64,000 nucleotides of DNA from Geobacteraceae bacterium. GTDB taxonomy: Bacteria > Desulfobacterota > Desulfuromonadia > Geobacterales > Pseudopelobacteraceae. The notes below the pieces were generated by a model. That model was given only the letters and a program-made list of their open reading frames with translations. It did not search any database and was not told where the DNA came from. Where the stretch lies: positions 1 to 64,000 of the forward strand of contig JAAXTM010000006.1 in the NCBI GenBank assembly GCA_013336525.1, given 5' to 3'. Below, piece after piece: positions 18,412 through 27,333 of the stretch (position 1 is the first letter of the stretch; every line of letters starts with the position of its first letter). The position numbers and the translations under genes are program-made.

Positions 18412-19002
18412 CTACATCCCCCTGAGTTTCAGGAGTGCGGCGACACCGAACACCAGAAACATGAATCCGGCGGTGCGATGAATCCAGCAGAGCGGAATGA
18501 AACGAACGAGCTGTTTGCCGGCAAATATCCCCAGCAGTGCTACACACCACAACGCCAGGGTGGATGACAAAAAGACCATACTCATCCCGGCCAGGCTGTC
18601 GGAATGCTGGGCCGCCTGACTGGCGGTCACCAGCTGGGTTTTGTCACCCAGCTCCGCCATGAAGATCATGATGAAGGCGGTGCGGGCGGCAGTGGCAGCA
18701 GTGGGTGGCGGCCCGTCTTCTTCCTCCTGGCTGTCACAGGCGTGCCGTAGGGTGGTATAGCCGAAATAGAGAAAAAGTAATGCCGAAACGAGTGTCACCC
18801 AGAATATCGGCAGCAGCAGGAACAGCACCTTGCCAACCACGACCGCCGCCAGATTTAGCACGAAAAAAGCAGCCGCTATACCGACAAAGATCTTCTGCCA
18901 CGGATAGCGCAACGCCAGGGCAATAGCGGTCAGCTGGGTCTTGTCACCCAGCTCCGCCAGAAAAATCAATCCAAAAGTGCTGATAAAAATTGTTTGTTCC
19001 AT
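18412..19002 (-). CDS. UPF0016/Gdt1 (MneA-like) manganese exporter
   Basis: Integral membrane protein of 196 residues made of two related halves, each with the family motif ELGDKTQL (near the start and near residue 117) in a three-helix unit. UPF0016 proteins such as MneA and TMEM165 export or exchange Mn2+ or Ca2+. The family is a classic member of yybP-ykoY riboswitch regulons, and this window has that riboswitch upstream on the same strand at 26284. Confidence 0.9.
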   Translation of the reverse strand: MEQTIFISTFGLIFLAELGDKTQLTAIALALRYPWQKIFVGIAAAFFVLNLAAVVVGKVLFLLLPIFWVTLVSALLFLYFGYTTLRHACDSQEEEDGPPPTAATAARTAFIMIFMAELGDKTQLVTASQAAQHSDSLAGMSMVFLSSTLALWCVALLGIFAGKQLVRFIPLCWIHRTAGFMFLVFGVAALLKLRGM

Positions 19003-19041
19003 GATAAATTCCGTTGTTTTAATTCTGCCTGTTTTTTATTA

Positions 19042-19371
19042 TCAAAAATCGAACAGTTCGCTCAACAGCGACTTTTTCTTGTGCTGGCCGTAATGACCGC
19101 CGCCGTGCTGTTGCTGCTTGTAGCCATGATGGCCATCGTGACCCTGCCTCACGTGCGATGGCTGATATTCCGGTTCGCGGTAGCGCGGCTGGGCAACATC
19201 AGGTGCCTGCTGCACCGGCTGTGCAGCAGGTATTACGGCAGTGCGCTCGATAATTTTATCAAGTTCCCCCCGATCCAGCCATACTCCACGGCATTGCGGA
19301 CAGTAGTCGATTTCGATTCCCTGGCGATCTGACATTACAAGATTTTCGGTTGTGCATACGGGACATTTCAT
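19042..19371 (-). CDS. Zinc-ribbon (TFIIB-type) protein with His/Gln-rich tail
   Basis: Protein of 109 residues. The N-terminus has a four-cysteine zinc ribbon (CPVC, then DYCPQCRGVWLDRGEL), followed by a Pro/Gln/His-rich linker (HDGHHGYKQQQHGGGHYG) and the tail SLLSELFDF. This layout is common in a bacterial family of unknown function. It lies between the Alx and UPF0016 genes in the same run. Confidence 0.75.
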   Translation of the reverse strand: MKCPVCTTENLVMSDRQGIEIDYCPQCRGVWLDRGELDKIIERTAVIPAAQPVQQAPDVAQPRYREPEYQPSHVRQGHDGHHGYKQQQHGGGHYGQHKKKSLLSELFDF

Positions 19372-19402
19372 GGGTGCTTCCTCCTTGTATATTATGAATA
19401 CG

Positions 19403-20347
19403 CTAAACGTTTTTCACTGTAGCGGCTTTCTTCTCATGTTTCTTTCCTATTGTCAGCGAAGCGAGGACCGACATCGAAAGGCAGGTAAATATCACCAGTA
19501 ATGATGCCTGAATCGGGATGTGGAACCCCATGGCCGTCGCGATCATCTTGCCACCCACGAAGGCCAGGATCGATGATATCCCCAGATTAAGGTAGACAAA
19601 CATCCCCATGACGCTGGCGAGCAGGAAATAAAGGGCTCGCAATCCCATGATGGCGAAGATGTTGGAGGTGAAGACGATGAACGGGTCAAGGGTCACCGCG
19701 AAGATGGCCGGGATCGAGTCGATGGCAAACAGCACATCGCTGCTTTCCACCATCACCAGCGCGAGAAACAACGGGCTGGCTACCCACAAACCATTCCGGC
19801 GTTTGAAGAACCAGTCGCCGCGCACCCGCTTCGTAAAGGGAAACAACTTCCGGGCCAGCTTCACCAGAAGGTTATGCTCCGGATCCACCTCTTCTTCCCC
19901 GCCAAAGGCCATTTTCCAGGCGGTAAAGAGCAGCAGCGCGCCGAACAGGTAGAACATCCAGTGAAAGTGTGACAAAAGTTCGATGCCGGTAAAGATAAAG
20001 AGGGCCCGCAACACCAGCGCACCGATGATGCCCCATTTAAGGATCCGCGCCTGATGCTCGCCACGGATTTTGAAATAGCTGAAGATCATGATGAAAACGA
20101 ACAGGTTATCAACCGACAGTGACTTTTCGATGATATAGCCGGCGAAAAATTCCAGCGCTTTTATTTTACCAAGAAAAACATATATCCCGGCATTGAATGC
20201 CAAGGCGAGCGACACCCAGATAATACTCCAGGTAAGCGCCTGACGAAATGAGACCTCGTGGGCTTTGCGGTTCATGCCGAGATCAATGGCCAGCATAACT
20301 ACCATCAGCACTCCGAAGCCCATCCACATCATTGATTGTTCTGACAT
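19403..20347 (-). CDS. alx: TerC/Alx-family membrane protein (manganese-linked)
   Basis: Integral membrane protein of 314 residues with about nine helices. It has the TerC-family motifs EKSLSVDNLFVF and VESSDVLFAIDSIPAIFAVT, whose acidic residues are thought to bind metal. E. coli Alx is controlled by a manganese riboswitch and affects Mn2+ export. Its start overlaps the upstream small gene by 19 bp. The symbol reflects family resemblance. Confidence 0.85.
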   Translation of the reverse strand: MSEQSMMWMGFGVLMVVMLAIDLGMNRKAHEVSFRQALTWSIIWVSLALAFNAGIYVFLGKIKALEFFAGYIIEKSLSVDNLFVFIMIFSYFKIRGEHQARILKWGIIGALVLRALFIFTGIELLSHFHWMFYLFGALLLFTAWKMAFGGEEEVDPEHNLLVKLARKLFPFTKRVRGDWFFKRRNGLWVASPLFLALVMVESSDVLFAIDSIPAIFAVTLDPFIVFTSNIFAIMGLRALYFLLASVMGMFVYLNLGISSILAFVGGKMIATAMGFHIPIQASLLVIFTCLSMSVLASLTIGKKHEKKAATVKNV

Positions 20348-20571
20348 CCGTTCGATTTCCTCATATGCTCAATGCGTTCTTTTACCGTAATCAGCAGTTT
20401 TCTGGCCCAAATGAATTCGGTCGCCAGTACAGCCAGACCAACCGGAATAACGATAATCGCCGGCCCCGGCAGCACGATCATGGCAACACCCGCAGCCAGG
20501 ATCGTGAAGCCGATCACTATAATAACTAGGCGCTTGGCCTGTCCCAATGTCCTTAATACAAAATGCTTCAT
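20329..20571 (-). CDS. PGPGW-family small transmembrane protein
   Basis: Protein of 80 residues with two hydrophobic helices and the motif VLPGPAIIVIPVGLAVLATEF near the middle, which matches the small PGPGW membrane family. The function is unknown. It overlaps the alx gene and is probably translationally coupled to it. Confidence 0.7.
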   Translation of the reverse strand: MKHFVLRTLGQAKRLVIIVIGFTILAAGVAMIVLPGPAIIVIPVGLAVLATEFIWARKLLITVKERIEHMRKSNGCQNNQ

Positions 20572-20597
20572 GATGTGATACTTTATGGAACGTTAAC

Positions 20598-21047
20598 TCA
20601 GTACTTCACTTTAAGGGAGTTCAACTCTTCCTTGGTGACGTCCTTGCCACGCTTCAGATTCCAGTTGCCGATCCAGCCCTTGAATATTTCCAGGTTGGCC
20701 TTACGCTCGACTTCCGTTGCTCCGAGGTGTTCGTACATGTTACCCGCTTTTTTATCTGGTTTGCCACTGCCGTCATCCAGACGCCGCATCATGGCACCGG
20801 TGTAAGGCCAGCCAACGTATGTGATCAGGTGGCTGTAGGTATCCATCCGCATGCCGATCCCTTTGTCAGTGAATCCTTTTTTGTCTTTGGCAAACGCATC
20901 ATGCTCCGGAGAATCGGCGCCGTGGCACCCAACACACTGTTTGTCAAAGATCGGCTTGATATCCTTCTGCCAGGTAACCTCCGCCTGGGCCTGCACAGCA
21001 AACACGAATACCATCGCTGCCAATAATCCTGCCGCTAATTTTTTCAT
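20598..21047 (-). CDS. Periplasmic monoheme cytochrome c family protein
   Basis: Protein of 149 residues with a cleavable signal peptide (KLAAGLLAAMVFVFAVQAQA) and one heme site CVGCH preceded by DIKPIFDKQ. A methionine in GAMMRRLDDG may be the axial ligand. The ATG at 21047 is preferred because AGGAG is eight bases upstream; a GTG two codons earlier is too close. It sits between UPF0182 and the PGPGW gene; its redox partner is unknown. Confidence 0.85.
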   Translation of the reverse strand: MKKLAAGLLAAMVFVFAVQAQAEVTWQKDIKPIFDKQCVGCHGADSPEHDAFAKDKKGFTDKGIGMRMDTYSHLITYVGWPYTGAMMRRLDDGSGKPDKKAGNMYEHLGATEVERKANLEIFKGWIGNWNLKRGKDVTKEELNSLKVKY

Positions 21048-21096
21048 AATCACTTCTCCTGTGTAATGTTCGACCTGAGGCCGCCTAGTTGCAAAG

Positions 21097-23778
21097 TTAC
21101 TTCGCCATCCGCTTCAGCACCTGCTCAAGCTTACGCAGTTCCTCGCCGTAACCGGACCAATTCCCTTGGCGCTGCAAGGTGATCGCCTTCTCATACAGGC
21201 TCATCGCTTCTTTGGCCAGCGCGGCCGGCGATGCTTTCGAATCTGTCGTTACCGACGGTATTGTTCCGGTAACAACGGCGGCGGTTTTTTTACCTCCGAA
21301 GAGACGCTGCAGCGCCAGCTCCAGGTTTTCCTCCATGACCACCTGATCGTCGAAGGCAACTATTACCCGTTTCAGCTCCGGCAGCCCGGCCTTGTCTGCG
21401 GCAAGAAACAGCGGCTGGACGTAGAGCAGTGACTTTTCGATCGGTATCACGAGCAGGCTCCCCCGGATGACCTCTGAGCCCCGCTGATTCCATAGTGACA
21501 ACTGCTGGGATATGAATGAATCCTGGTTGATACGGGCGTCGATCTGTTTCGGCCCGTAGATCAACCGGTCACGCGGGAAGGTATAGGCCATGATTTTACC
21601 GTAATTATCCCCGTCGCAGCGTGCCGTCAGCCAGGCGGCCAGGTTGTCCCGTTTGGAAGGGGTAAACGGCAGCAGCAGGATGTATTCTTCGACCTTTTCA
21701 CCCGGCAGTTTCATGATCGTGTAATACGGCTCCATAGGTTTGTCACCAAGGGCAGGAATCTCCCAGAGATTTTCCTTATTGTAGAAGACCTTCGGGTCGG
21801 TCATGTGGTAGGCGGCAAACATAGCAGCCTGAACCTGGAGGAACTGATGAGGGTAGCGGACATGCGCGCGCAGGTCGTCCGGCATTGCAGAAATCGGTTT
21901 TAAAAGACCCGGGAATATCTGACTGTAGACCTTTACCAGCACATCATTCGGATCGCTAACGTAGAAATTGACCGAACCGTCATAGGCATCGACAACCGTC
22001 TTGACGGAATTTCTCATGTAGTTTATTCCCCCCTTGAGCGGCTTGGAATAGGGGAGACGGTTCGAATAGGTGTAGGCATCGACGATCCATTTGAGCTTTC
22101 CTTGCGAATCCACCACCATGTACGGGTCGCCGTCGAAGCGGAGAAACGGCGCAATCGCTCTGATCCGCTCGTTGATGTTGCGGTTGTAGATGATGCGGCT
22201 CTCGGAGGTAATATCCGACGATAGCAGGATTTTTTCCGTCTTGAACATCGCGGCGAACAGTGCCTTTTTGAGCAGCGAATCGATCGGCACTCCCCCCTTC
22301 CCGGCGTAGGTCGTATTAACATTGCCGGTGGCGGTCGGATAACTGAATTCCGGCACCTTGGTCTTAACGACCACATAATCATTGGAAAGCTCACCAAAAT
22401 AGATTTCGGGTCTGGTCACCTTGATGTCGGCCAGACTGACGGCCGGGATATCCTTGACGAAAAACTCCGGAAGCCCTTCCTTGCTGATCCGGCTGACCGG
22501 GCCAAAGGTAATGCCGTTTCCGTGGGTGAATATGAGGCGTTCGTTTATCCAGTTCTTGCTCGGAAGATCGGCGTAGGAAAGCTCACGCGGGGACAGCATG
22601 ACCTGGGAATACTGGCCATTCACCTTGTAGCGGTCATTGTCTACATCGAAAAATTTGTAATAGGTCCTGATCTGCTGCAACTGGCTGTACGTCTTGAGCA
22701 GCGGTGCATGATCCCATAAGCGAATGTTTTTAATAGTGGCATCATTGTTGGCAATGTCGGCGGCGGAAAGTTTCGTATCGACATCAAATGGTACCGTTTC
22801 AATTTTTTCCAGATCGTAGCCGAAACGGGTAAATTTAAGATTATTTTCGATATATGGTGTTTCAAGGGCCAGTTCGTTGGGTGCAACCTTGAATTTCTGC
22901 AGCACTCCAGGATAGACCCTGATGCCGATGACATACAGCGCGACAACGACGATCGGCGGCAGCAGCGCCATGCGCCAGACCCCTTTCCATATCCCGATCG
23001 CCAGCATGATCCCTGACAACGGAGTCAGGAATGTGAGGACCCGGTAAGTCAGAAGTCGCGAGTTGACATCCACATACCCGGCACCGTAAAAGGCACCGTT
23101 ATTGGAGTAGAGCAGCCTGAAGCTGTCCAGATAGAAGCCGGCAGCGATCACGCAGGCAAAGATCCCGACCAGCACCGCCAGATGGCGGCGGACCTTTTCG
23201 TCAACCGCTGCACCCCGCTCCGTAAGAATGATGCCGCCGCGTACAAAGTAGACAGCCCCGGCCAAAGCAGCCGACGCCAGCAGCACGAAACCGGCAAAAC
23301 CTTTGAGCATTTCCAATAGCGGCAGGCTGAACAGGTAAAAGCCGATATCCTTGCCGATAATTGGATCAACGGTGCCGACATTCACCCTGTTCGTAAACAG
23401 AAGAATCTCTTCCCAACGCAGGGCGCCCCAGTTACCGGCAAACAGCGCCAGCAGCAGAGTGGCAAGGAGGGCCAAAGGCTTCACAAAATGGGCGATATCT
23501 TCTCTTTGTACACGGATGCTGCCCCCCACCATAAAAACACCGCTGGCGGGGAAGTGGGCCCGGTTGGCGTACAAGACATTGATCAGAAGAACGACAAAAA
23601 GAACCGCGCCGGAGAGCACCCCCGCCACTAGCTTAGCCGTCAGCGTCGTGGTAAAGACAGAGGAGAAGCCGGTCTCAACGAAAAAGAGCCAATCTGCATA
23701 AAATGTGACCAGTGATGAAGCAAAAGGCAATATTACCGATACCAGAATCAGAATGAGAATAAACTTGTTTCTAAACAT
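21097..23778 (-). CDS. UPF0182 family membrane protein
   Basis: Large protein of 893 residues: about seven membrane helices in the first 290 residues, followed by a long extracytoplasmic domain with conserved blocks (FTRFGYDLEKIE, LIFTHGNGITFGPV, RIIYNRNINERIRAIAPFL, YMRNSVKTVVDAYDG, YPHQFLQVQA). This is the typical UPF0182 layout. No biochemical function is established. It belongs to the minus-strand run behind the manganese riboswitch. Confidence 0.9.
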   Translation of the reverse strand: MFRNKFILILILVSVILPFASSLVTFYADWLFFVETGFSSVFTTTLTAKLVAGVLSGAVLFVVLLINVLYANRAHFPASGVFMVGGSIRVQREDIAHFVKPLALLATLLLALFAGNWGALRWEEILLFTNRVNVGTVDPIIGKDIGFYLFSLPLLEMLKGFAGFVLLASAALAGAVYFVRGGIILTERGAAVDEKVRRHLAVLVGIFACVIAAGFYLDSFRLLYSNNGAFYGAGYVDVNSRLLTYRVLTFLTPLSGIMLAIGIWKGVWRMALLPPIVVVALYVIGIRVYPGVLQKFKVAPNELALETPYIENNLKFTRFGYDLEKIETVPFDVDTKLSAADIANNDATIKNIRLWDHAPLLKTYSQLQQIRTYYKFFDVDNDRYKVNGQYSQVMLSPRELSYADLPSKNWINERLIFTHGNGITFGPVSRISKEGLPEFFVKDIPAVSLADIKVTRPEIYFGELSNDYVVVKTKVPEFSYPTATGNVNTTYAGKGGVPIDSLLKKALFAAMFKTEKILLSSDITSESRIIYNRNINERIRAIAPFLRFDGDPYMVVDSQGKLKWIVDAYTYSNRLPYSKPLKGGINYMRNSVKTVVDAYDGSVNFYVSDPNDVLVKVYSQIFPGLLKPISAMPDDLRAHVRYPHQFLQVQAAMFAAYHMTDPKVFYNKENLWEIPALGDKPMEPYYTIMKLPGEKVEEYILLLPFTPSKRDNLAAWLTARCDGDNYGKIMAYTFPRDRLIYGPKQIDARINQDSFISQQLSLWNQRGSEVIRGSLLVIPIEKSLLYVQPLFLAADKAGLPELKRVIVAFDDQVVMEENLELALQRLFGGKKTAAVVTGTIPSVTTDSKASPAALAKEAMSLYEKAITLQRQGNWSGYGEELRKLEQVLKRMAK

Positions 23779-23808
23779 TGCCGCCCCCCTTATGCTTTCG
23801 ATTTACGG

Positions 23809-24246
23809 TCACCGACGATACTGATCAGAGGCACTTTCTGCCCTTTTCTTTTTCATGTAGCGGTACAGAAGATAGCCGCCACCAGCCAGAAGAATTATTT
23901 CAAACAGGCCGATGCCTCCACCGCCCATACCGCTCCCCATACCACCACCGGCTCCGGCCATGCCGCTAAAGAGCATGCTGCCCAGCATTCCGCCTGCGAG
24001 CCCGCCCGCCATGCTCCTCATGAATCCGCCGCCGGCCGGCTGCTGGAAGGCACCCGGTGCTGCCTGCTGGCGTGGCGGAGGCTGGTATGATGGAGATGCT
24101 GCAGGACGTGAATAGCTTCGTGAACCACGGCTGCCGGAGGAGCGGCTGCCGCCGGCCCTCGCTTCGGCATTAAGCTCCATGACGGTGATACTCATAAACA
24201 GTACGGCGGCCAGAACGGTAAAGACTTTAACAACCCGATTTTTCAT
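23809..24246 (-). CDS. Gly-rich membrane protein, short paralogue of the Tim44-like protein
   Basis: Protein of 145 residues closely related to the N-terminal half of the product at 15804: shared blocks include AVLFMSITVMELNAEARAGG, FMRSMAGGLAGGMLGSMLF and ILLAGGGYLLYRYMKKKRAE. It stops shortly after the last membrane helix, so the whole C-terminal Tim44-like domain is absent. The next gene starts 31 bp later, leaving no room for a remnant. It could be a partner of the long form or a truncated duplicate. Confidence 0.75.
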   Translation of the reverse strand: MKNRVVKVFTVLAAVLFMSITVMELNAEARAGGSRSSGSRGSRSYSRPAASPSYQPPPRQQAAPGAFQQPAGGGFMRSMAGGLAGGMLGSMLFSGMAGAGGGMGSGMGGGGIGLFEIILLAGGGYLLYRYMKKKRAESASDQYRR

Positions 24247-24315
24247 GTAGTGACTCCTTGTGCATCGTATCCGGCAGAGCCGGTTGTGATTGATTTGATT
24301 TACGTATCCTCTGTT

Positions 24316-25065
24316 TCAGGGTTCGGAGGACTCTGCCAGATGCGGCTGATGCAGCTTTACCGGCGTGCCGCGCCTGAGTCTCAGGTTGAGCATTTCGACC
24401 AGCACCGAAAAGGCCATGGCGAAATAGATGTATCCCTTGGGTATATGCATATCGAAACCATCACCGATCAATGCTACGCCGATCAGGATCAGAAAGCTGA
24501 GCGCCAGCATCTTGATGGTCGGGTGTTTCTCGACGAAGGCGCTGATTTTCCCCGAGAACAGCATCATGAAACCAACCGCTATAACAACCGCAGCGACCAT
24601 GATTGCGAGCTGGCTGGCCATCCCGAGTGCGGTGATGATCGAATCGAGTGAAAAGACAATGTCCAACAGCAGGATTTGCACAATAGCGGCTCCGAACGTT
24701 GTCCCGACATGAGCCGCCGAGATCTCCTCTTCACCCTCGAGCTTCTCGTGGATTTCCATCGTACTTTTCCAGAGCAGAAACAGACCGCCGGAGATAAGGA
24801 TCAGGTCTCGACCGGAAATTTCGTTGCCCAGCACGCTAAACAGCGGCGCGGTGAGCCCCATCAGCCAGGTCAGCGAGAAGAGCAGCGCGATGCGAATGAA
24901 CATCGCCAACCCGAGTCCGACAAGTCGGGCCTTCTCCTGCTGATGCACAGGGAGCTTGCTCGCCTGAATTGAGATGAAGATAATGTTGTCAATGCCGAGT
25001 ACTATTTCCAGTGCGCTCAGTGTGACCAGTGCCATCCAGACCTGCGGGTCAGTCAGCCATTCCAT
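24316..25065 (-). CDS. TerC-family membrane protein (YkoY/YgaD-like)
   Basis: Integral membrane protein of 249 residues with about seven helices and the TerC motifs ALEIVLGIDNIIFISI and LLLDIVFSLDSIITALGM, each with acidic residues inside a membrane segment. TerC-family genes are frequent targets of yybP-ykoY manganese riboswitches, in line with the riboswitch two genes upstream. Related proteins help metalate exported proteins with Mn2+; that role is inferred here. Confidence 0.88.
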   Translation of the reverse strand: MEWLTDPQVWMALVTLSALEIVLGIDNIIFISIQASKLPVHQQEKARLVGLGLAMFIRIALLFSLTWLMGLTAPLFSVLGNEISGRDLILISGGLFLLWKSTMEIHEKLEGEEEISAAHVGTTFGAAIVQILLLDIVFSLDSIITALGMASQLAIMVAAVVIAVGFMMLFSGKISAFVEKHPTIKMLALSFLILIGVALIGDGFDMHIPKGYIYFAMAFSVLVEMLNLRLRRGTPVKLHQPHLAESSEP

Positions 25066-25101
25066 GTGTACTGCCTCCTTGATTTAATGACATTTTTACA
25101 G

Positions 25102-25323
25102 TTAATCCATGCACAGCTTGCGGCGTTTGGTACTCCAGAGATCGATAGCCTCTCTCATTATCTCGGTGATGCTTTTGGATGTAGACTTTGTCAGCTTTTC
25201 CAGCGCCCTCTTTTCATCATCATTTATGCGCAGTGAGATGACATTCTGCAGCTGTTCTGCCTTTTCTCTTTTCTTTTTTGATGACTTCGGTTCCCTGATA
25301 AAAATATTTTTACTGTATGACAT
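25102..25323 (-). CDS. Ribbon-helix-helix (CopG-like) DNA-binding protein
   Basis: Protein of 73 residues with a basic N-terminus (KSSKKKREKAEQ) and a ribbon-helix-helix fold: strand NVISLRINDD, helix EKRALEKLTKST, turn and helix SITEIMREAIDLWSTKRR. It probably binds DNA as a dimer. It lies between htpX and a terC-type gene and may regulate the run, but no matching operator was recognised. Confidence 0.7.
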   Translation of the reverse strand: MSYSKNIFIREPKSSKKKREKAEQLQNVISLRINDDEKRALEKLTKSTSKSITEIMREAIDLWSTKRRKLCMD

Positions 25324-25379
25324 GGTTTCCTCCTTTGCTTGTATGCGGAGCTTTGTTGCCCCGCAGTTATGGTTATCTG

Positions 25380-26246
25380 TTAATGCGTTCTGTTTGCCAT
25401 AGACTGGAGGCGCGCGATACGCTCCTCCATTGGTGGATGGGTCGAGAATAGCGACATCATGCCTCCCCCTGTCAGCGGATTGACGATAAACATATGGGCA
25501 GTTGCAGGTTTGGCATCATGCATCGGAATTGCCTGACTGGCGTTGTGCAATTTACTCAGGGCTCCCGCAAGAGCGAGCGGCCTGCCGCAGATTTCCGCAC
25601 CGGAGGCATCCGCCATATATTCGCGTGAGCGGGATACCGCCATCTGGATCAGCATCGCCGCGATCGGCGCAATAATCGCCATCGCCAGTGAGCCTACCAT
25701 ACCGCCGATTCCGCCCCCTTCTTCATCGTCACTCCGACCGGCGCCAAACATCGCGCCCCATTGCAGCATATTGCCGATCATTGAGATGGCTCCGGCAAAA
25801 GTAGCGGCAATGGTCGAGATCAGTATATCACGATTTTTCACGTGAGCCAGTTCATGGGCCATGACCCCTTCCAGCTCATCCGGCGTGAGAATGCGCAGGA
25901 TTCCCTGTGTGGCAGCGACAGCGGCATTATCAGGATTGCGGCCTGTGGCGAAGGCATTGGGGGAGTCGTCCGGAATGATGTAGACCTTCGGCATCGGCAG
26001 CCCGGCCCGAGCGGCAAGACGTTCAATCATCCCGTAAAATGACGGATGAACCTCACGGGTAATCTCCTGGGCATTGTACATTTTGAGGACAATCTTGTCG
26101 GAAAACCAGTAGGAACCGAAGTTCATGGCAGCAGCAATCAGGAAGGCGAACATCATGCCCCCCTTTCCGCCAACTGCGCCGCCCATGACGACCAGTAGAA
26201 TAGTCAGCAGGGAAAGAAGAAAGGTGGTTTTGAATATGTTGTTCAT
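25380..26246 (-). CDS. htpX: HtpX-family membrane metalloprotease
   Basis: Zinc metalloprotease of 288 residues. Two N-terminal membrane helices precede the catalytic HELAH of [10 protein letters not shown]; two further helices follow, and [12 protein letters not shown] provides the third zinc ligand. HtpX degrades damaged membrane proteins. The start at 26246 follows GGAGG; the longer open frame extends back into the riboswitch leader. The mRNA begins with a manganese riboswitch, linking envelope proteolysis to Mn2+ status, an unusual association. Confidence 0.92.
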   Translation of the reverse strand: MNNIFKTTFLLSLLTILLVVMGGAVGGKGGMMFAFLIAAAMNFGSYWFSDKIVLKMYNAQEITREVHPSFYGMIERLAARAGLPMPKVYIIPDDSPNAFATGRNPDNAAVAATQGILRILTPDELEGVMAHELAHVKNRDILISTIAATFAGAISMIGNMLQWGAMFGAGRSDDEEGGGIGGMVGSLAMAIIAPIAAMLIQMAVSRSREYMADASGAEICGRPLALAGALSKLHNASQAIPMHDAKPATAHMFIVNPLTGGGMMSLFSTHPPMEERIARLQSMANRTH

Positions 26247-26283
26247 TTTATTTACCTCCGACATTGTGGTTTTCGTCGTGGGT

Positions 26284-26432
26284 AAATAAAAAAGACCTTT
26301 ACCCACGGCGTATTACGCATTGGATAAAGGTCTTGCTTGCGATGGTTATCGTTCCCGGTCCGAGTCTTACGACTGTGTTGACGGACGCGGGATCAGCCAT
26401 GTCTCCGGCTGATAGCTACTCCCCTTCATTGA
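26284..26432 (-). promoter_or_regulatory. yybP-ykoY manganese riboswitch with overlapping terminator
   Basis: Read on the minus strand, the leader contains the aptamer hallmarks AAGGGGAGTAGC, GTCAACA and GCAAGACC. The outer stem ATGAAGG/CCTTTAT closes the aptamer. The 3' part of that stem is also the 5' arm of a terminator (AAGACCTTTA at 26325-26334 pairing with TAAAGGTCTT at 26292-26301, then a U-tract). The two folds exclude each other, so Mn2+ binding should prevent termination and turn on htpX and following genes. Confidence 0.9.
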
Positions 26433-26438
26433 GAGTTG

Positions 26439-26467
26439 ATTCTAAAAGACTGATCTGTTCTTGTCAA
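26439..26467 (-). promoter_or_regulatory. Sigma-70 promoter of the manganese riboswitch/htpX unit
   Basis: On the minus strand a consensus TTGACA (26462-26467) is 17 bp from TAGAAT (26439-26444). Transcription should start near 26432, just ahead of the aptamer. Confidence 0.8.
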
Positions 26468-26476
26468 GCAGTAATT

Positions 26477-27331
26477 TTATTTTCCGCCGCCATAGCTGTG
26501 CAGTCCTGACAGGAAAAGATTGACTCCCAGGTAGCAGAAGATTGTAGCGGCAAAGCCGATGATCGAGAGCCAGGCAGCGCGCTTGCCAACCCACCCCTTC
26601 GTAATACGTGCGTGCAGAAACGCCGCATACACAAACCAGACGATCAGCGACCAGGTCTCTTTCGGGTCCCAGCTCCAGTAGGTTCCCCAGGCGTAGTTAG
26701 CCCAGGCCGCACCGGTAATAATCCCGAGTGTCAGCAGAGGGAAGCCGATCATGATCGCCTGATAATTCAGGTCATCAAGCACCCTGGCAGGAGGAAACAT
26801 ACTCATAACACTTGCTTCACCTGTCTTTTGGTCGTTTGCATCATGATTTGCCTTGATCAGATACATGATTGAGATACCGCAGGCCACTGCGAAAGCAGCG
26901 TAACCGAGGAAACAGGTAATAACGTGATATAGCAGCCAATTACTCTGGAGGGCAGGGACAAGCGGCTCTATTCCTGTGTTCAGTCCAAGTTGCGCCCAGG
27001 CCATGCCGAGCAGGGCGAATGGCATGACAAAGGCTCCGATCACACGGTACTTGTACTTGATATCAAGCAGGGCATAGATCAGTACAATCGTCCAGGCAAA
27101 GAAGACAACCGACTCGTACAGGTTTGAAAGCGGGGCATGCCCCACACCGATGTCATATGATTCCTTCCAGCGCAGACCTATTGCAACGGTCTGAGCCAGA
27201 AGCCCAAAGTACGCAGTTAACATGCCTGCTGTACCAAATGCCTTGGTACGAGCGGCAAGAAAGACAAAAAAGAGTAACATTGAGGCCAGATAAGCGAAGG
27301 TTGTTATATTAAAAAGCAGTGAACTGGTCAT
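26477..27331 (-). CDS. ccsB: System II cytochrome c biogenesis protein CcsB (ResC/CcsA type)
   Basis: Integral membrane protein of 284 residues with about eight helices and the heme-handling WWD motif GTYWSWDPKETWSLIVWF. Together with ResB it forms the synthase that delivers heme to apocytochromes in the periplasm. It is 2 bp downstream of resB. This system fits the several c-type cytochromes in the window. Confidence 0.92.
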   Translation of the reverse strand: MTSSLLFNITTFAYLASMLLFFVFLAARTKAFGTAGMLTAYFGLLAQTVAIGLRWKESYDIGVGHAPLSNLYESVVFFAWTIVLIYALLDIKYKYRVIGAFVMPFALLGMAWAQLGLNTGIEPLVPALQSNWLLYHVITCFLGYAAFAVACGISIMYLIKANHDANDQKTGEASVMSMFPPARVLDDLNYQAIMIGFPLLTLGIITGAAWANYAWGTYWSWDPKETWSLIVWFVYAAFLHARITKGWVGKRAAWLSIIGFAATIFCYLGVNLFLSGLHSYGGGK

Positions 27332-27333
27332 GT

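Noticed and set aside
24262-24282. CCGGC-AGA-GCCGG hairpin between the terC-type gene and the short Gly-rich gene
   Set aside because: Short stem without a U-tract; too weak to call a terminator inside the run.
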